Part shown: positions 61,174 through 64,000 of the stretch, one piece after another
How positions within the stretch are numbered: the stretch's first letter is position 1
Layout of the letters: every line of letters starts with the position of its first letter
NCBI GenBank assembly: GCA_023382715.1
Contig: JAHDWP010000003.1
Location: 1 to 64,000, forward strand
Source: Anaerolineae bacterium
Lineage (GTDB): Bacteria > Chloroflexota > Anaerolineae > Aggregatilineales > Aggregatilineaceae
Length of the DNA: 64,000 nt
Direction: 5' to 3'
Notes under the pieces: model-generated
What the model saw: the letters and a program-made list of their open reading frames with translations, nothing else
Databases searched by the model: none
What the model was told of the DNA's origin: nothing
Translations under genes and position numbers: made by a program

Positions 61174-62841
61174 ATGCGCTCAGATCGGATCAAGAAGGGT
61201 TTCGAACGGGCACCGCACCGCAGCCTGCTCAAGGCGACCGGCGTCACCGATGCCGACATGCGCAAGCCGTTCGTCGCCGTCGTCAACTCCTACGTGGACA
61301 TCGTCCCCGGCCACGTGCACCTGCAGCGTTTCGGCCAGGTCGTCAAAGAGGCCATCCGCGCGGCGGGCGGCGTGCCTTTCGAGTTCAACACCATCGGCGT
61401 GGACGACGGCATCGCGATGGGACACCTGGGCATGAACTACTCGCTGCCCAGCCGCGAACTGATCGCCGACTGCGTTGAGACGATGGTCGTCGCCCACGCT
61501 TTCGACGGCATGATCTGCATCCCCAACTGCGACAAGATCGTGCCGGGGATGCTCATGGGCGCCATGCGCGTGGACATTCCCACCATCTTCATCAGCGGCG
61601 GGCCGATGGCCGCCGGCAAAACTCCCGACGGGCGCACGATTGACCTGATCAGCGTGTTCGAGGGCGTGGGCGCGTACAAGGCGGGCAAGATTGACGCCGC
61701 CGAGCTGAAGACGCTGGAAGATTTCGGCTGTCCCTCGTGCGGCTCGTGCTCCGGCATGTTCACCGCCAACTCGATGAACTGCCTGATGGAAGCCCTGGGG
61801 TTGGCCCTGCCTTTCAACGGCTCGGCCCTGGCCGAAACCCCGGAGCGCGTCGAGCTGGCGAAACGCGCCGCGCGCCAGCTCATGGTCCTGATCGAACAAG
61901 ACCTGACGCCGCGCCGCATCGTCACCCACGAAGCCCTGGACAACGCCTTCGCCCTGGACATGGCCATGGGCGGCAGCACCAACACCGTCCTGCACACGCT
62001 GGCCCTGGCCTACGAAGCGGGCGTGGACTACCCGCTGGAGCGCATCAACCGGGTCGCCGAGCGCGTGCCGCACATCTGCAAGGTCAGCCCGGCCTCGCAC
62101 TGGCACATGGAAGACGTGCACCGCGCGGGCGGCGTGCCGGCCATCCTGCACGAAATCGCCCAGAAGGACGGCGCGCTGCACCTAGACTGCATCACGGTGA
62201 CCGGGCGGACGCTGGGCGAGAACGTCGCTGACGCAGCCATCGCTGACCACGAAGTGATCCACCCGCTCAGCGATCCGCACAGCCCTACCGGGGGGCTGGC
62301 TGTGCTCTTCGGCAGCCTGGCCCCCGACGGCGCGGTGATCAAGACCGGCGCAGTGCCGGCCCACATGCGCCGCCATCGCGGCCCGGCGCGCGTCTTCGAA
62401 AGCGAAGAGGCGGCCTCGGTGGGCATCCTCAACGGGCTGGTGCAGCCGGGCGATGTGGTGGTCATCCGCTACGAGGGGCCGCGCGGCGGGCCGGGGATGC
62501 AGGAGATGCTGGGGCCGACGGCGCAGTTGCAGGGCATGGGCCTGGGCGACAGCGTGGCCCTGGTGACCGACGGGCGCTTCTCCGGCGGCAGCCGGGGCGT
62601 GTCCATCGGCCATGTCAGCCCGGAAGCGGCGGCGGGCGGGCCGCTGGCCGCCGTGCAGCCGGGCGACATCATCGCGATCGATCTCGATCGGCGGACGCTC
62701 GACCTGCTGGTGGAGCCGGCGGAGGTGCAGCGTCGCCTGGTCGCGCTGCCGGACTTTGTGCCAGATATTCCCAGCCGCTGGCTGCGGCGCTATGCCCGGC
62801 TGGTCAGCAGCGCCAGCACCGGGGCGGTTTTTTTTGATTGA
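61174..62841 (+). CDS. ilvD: Dihydroxy-acid dehydratase
   Basis: The ATG at 61174 (AAGGCAGA upstream) gives 555 residues; the upstream open frame overlaps terminator 2. Motifs: [53 protein letters not shown] (iron-sulfur Cys), [11 protein letters not shown] and [22 protein letters not shown]. It makes the 2-oxoacid precursors of Val, Leu and Ile. Expression should depend on both upstream attenuators. The end encodes TGAVFFD across a T8 run. Confidence 0.95.
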   Translation: MRSDRIKKGFERAPHRSLLKATGVTDADMRKPFVAVVNSYVDIVPGHVHLQRFGQVVKEAIRAAGGVPFEFNTIGVDDGIAMGHLGMNYSLPSRELIADCVETMVVAHAFDGMICIPNCDKIVPGMLMGAMRVDIPTIFISGGPMAAGKTPDGRTIDLISVFEGVGAYKAGKIDAAELKTLEDFGCPSCGSCSGMFTANSMNCLMEALGLALPFNGSALAETPERVELAKRAARQLMVLIEQDLTPRRIVTHEALDNAFALDMAMGGSTNTVLHTLALAYEAGVDYPLERINRVAERVPHICKVSPASHWHMEDVHRAGGVPAILHEIAQKDGALHLDCITVTGRTLGENVADAAIADHEVIHPLSDPHSPTGGLAVLFGSLAPDGAVIKTGAVPAHMRRHRGPARVFESEEAASVGILNGLVQPGDVVVIRYEGPRGGPGMQEMLGPTAQLQGMGLGDSVALVTDGRFSGGSRGVSIGHVSPEAAAGGPLAAVQPGDIIAIDLDRRTLDLLVEPAEVQRRLVALPDFVPDIPSRWLRRYARLVSSASTGAVFFD

Positions 62842-62975
62842 CAGTTGCGGTGTGGGGAGCAGGGGCGTATGGCACTACGCCCACCGACCTCACCCCCGCT
62901 CGGCCCGATGATGCTGTTTCGGCGATGACCGAAAACCAACCAGCACGGCGCAAGCCTAACAAGGAGAAAAACACT
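62842..62975. other. ilvD-ilvB gap with repeat fragments
   Basis: The 134-bp gap holds GGGGCGTATGGCACTACGCCC, related to the 28877 palindrome, and CCTCACCCCCGCTCGG, a piece of the palindromic element. AAGGAG at 62961-62966 serves ilvB. No terminator is visible, so ilvB is probably co-transcribed. Confidence 0.6.
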
Positions 62976-64000
62976 GTGAAACTGACCGGCGCTGAGATCA
63001 TCCTGGAATGCCTGCTCCGCGAGGGCGTAGACATTATGTTCGGCTACCCCGGCGGCGCGATCTTGCCCACCTACGATACCATGACCAAGTATCCCCAGCT
63101 TCGCCACGTGCTGGTGCGCCACGAACAGGGCGCCGCCCACATGGCCGACGGCTATGCGCGAGCGACGGGCAAGGTCGGCGTGGTCATCGCCACCTCCGGC
63201 CCCGGCGCGACTAACCTGGTCACCGGCATCGCCACCGCCATGCTGGACTCCTCGCCCATCGTCTGCATCACCGGGCAGGTGCCCAGCGCGGTCATCGGCT
63301 CCGACGCCTTCCAGGAGACGGACGTGACGGGCGTCACGCTGCCCGTGACCAAGCACAATTATCTGGTCTACAACGTGGAAGAGCTGGCCTACACCATCCG
63401 CGAGGCGTTTCACATCGCGCGGACGGGGCGGCCCGGCCCCGTGCTGGTAGATATTCCCAAAGACGTGCAGACCGCTGTCACCGAGTTCGTCTATCCCGAA
63501 GGCCCCATCGAGCTGCCGGGCTATCGCCCGCCGCAGCGCGCCGCCGAGGAAGACATCGCCGCTGCCCTGGCGCTGATCGAGAGCGCCGAGCGCCCGCTCA
63601 TCCTGGCCGGGCACGGCGTGATCATGTCGGGCGCGGGGCGCGAAGTGCTGCAATTCGCCGAGATGACGCAGACGCCCTTCGCCCTGACGCTGCTCGGCAA
63701 GGGCGGCCTGCCAGAGACGCACCCGCTCTCGCTGGGCATGATGGGCATGCACGGCACCGGCCACGCCAACCTCGCCATTCAGAACGCCGACCTGCTGCTG
63801 GCCTTCGGGATGCGCTTCGACGACCGCGTGACCGGCAACCTGAAGACCTACGCGCCCAACGCCAAGAAGATTCACATTGACATTGACATATCGGAAATCC
63901 ACAAAAACGTGCGCGTAGATGTGCCCATCGTCGGCGACCTGAAAACGGTCCTCGGCCAGTTGATGCCGCACGTCAAGCCGATCGAGCACAAGGCGTGGCT
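62976..64000 (+). CDS. ilvB: Acetolactate synthase large subunit (partial, runs off window)
   Basis: A GTG at 62976 with AAGGAG 9 bp upstream starts KLTGAEIILECLLREGVDIMFGYPGGAILPTYD. At least 341 codons are present; the C-terminal TPP-binding domain is beyond the window. Motifs: RHEQGAAHMADGYARATGKVGV (catalytic Glu), TSGPGATNLVTGIATAMLDSSP, ITGQVPSAVIGSDAFQETD and the FAD-type middle domain with FGMRFDDRVTG. It forms acetolactate or acetohydroxybutyrate, the step before ilvC and ilvD. ilvN and ilvC presumably follow. Confidence 0.94.
   Translation, partial: MKLTGAEIILECLLREGVDIMFGYPGGAILPTYDTMTKYPQLRHVLVRHEQGAAHMADGYARATGKVGVVIATSGPGATNLVTGIATAMLDSSPIVCITGQVPSAVIGSDAFQETDVTGVTLPVTKHNYLVYNVEELAYTIREAFHIARTGRPGPVLVDIPKDVQTAVTEFVYPEGPIELPGYRPPQRAAEEDIAAALALIESAERPLILAGHGVIMSGAGREVLQFAEMTQTPFALTLLGKGGLPETHPLSLGMMGMHGTGHANLAIQNADLLLAFGMRFDDRVTGNLKTYAPNAKKIHIDIDISEIHKNVRVDVPIVGDLKTVLGQLMPHVKPIEHKAW

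Overview
The window is GC-rich, gene-dense chromosomal DNA. It probably comes from a Chloroflexota bacterium, Anaerolineae-like. That placement is an inference from gene content: WD40/PD40 surface proteins with Thr/Pro linkers, multihaem cytochromes, YhhQ plus Tgt, and intergenic gaps full of short palindromic repeats. No rRNA or tRNA gene was recognised, so the taxonomy is not proven here.

Layout. 0-7.5 kb: a WD40 lipoprotein, two tandem secreted HExxH metallopeptidase-like proteins and a YtxH-type protein. 8.1-12.6 kb: a Fur/Zur-type regulator with a Zn/Mn ABC importer (znuA, znuC, znuB) and surE inside the operon. 12.8-18.4 kb: a receiver-histidine kinase fusion, a FabL-like reductase and a 1,114-residue surface protein with PD40 repeats. 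18.7-25.3 kb: queuosine-precursor transporter yhhQ, then a tightly overlapped RNA-modification operon (rsmI, tgt, two paralogues of the m7G1405 aminoglycoside-resistance methyltransferase family, an RsmF-like m5C methyltransferase, rsmE). 25.6-31 kb: a monohaem membrane protein, a decahaem cytochrome c and a NapC/NirT-anchored multihaem cytochrome. 31.3-45.4 kb, minus strand: a branched-chain-type ABC importer (livM,H,F,G and binding protein), two acyl-CoA ligases, two FabH-like thiolase-fold enzymes, an alpha/beta hydrolase, an SDR, an AlkD-like protein, and a MntA/HepT toxin-antitoxin pair lying between 87-bp direct repeats.

46.6-59.3 kb is an aromatic amino-acid supercluster: aroH, DAHP synthase, tyrA, aroA, aroE, [IS200/IS605 insertion], tyrS, aroC, aroK, aroB, aroQ, pheA. 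It covers every shikimate step, the branch to prephenate, and the Tyr and Phe arms. In front lie a TTGACA promoter, an unannotated 43-residue leader peptide with an aromatic run (Trp-Val-Trp-Phe-Gly-Phe-Tyr-Tyr-Phe), and a strong intrinsic terminator: a ribosome-mediated attenuator reading all three aromatic amino acids.

59.3-64 kb: argG (minus strand), then an ilv operon (ilvD, ilvB running off the window). It is preceded by two consecutive attenuators. Each has its own Leu/Val/Ile-rich leader peptide, its own intrinsic terminator, and an upstream strand complementary to the terminator 5' arm and loop. These tandem leaders and the aromatic leader are the most interesting regulatory content. 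The set of 16S rRNA decoding-site methyltransferases at 19.6-25.3 kb is the most interesting enzymatic content.

Several dispersed repeat families fill the gaps: a ~93-bp palindrome, ~185-bp CTAG-bounded MITE-like elements, AGACTTCCGAAGTCT cruciforms, CGTAGGGGCGTATCG palindromes, GGATTGCGAATT tracts and CAGTGATCAGC inverted repeats. A 233-bp tandem duplication lies at the tyrA/aroA junction.
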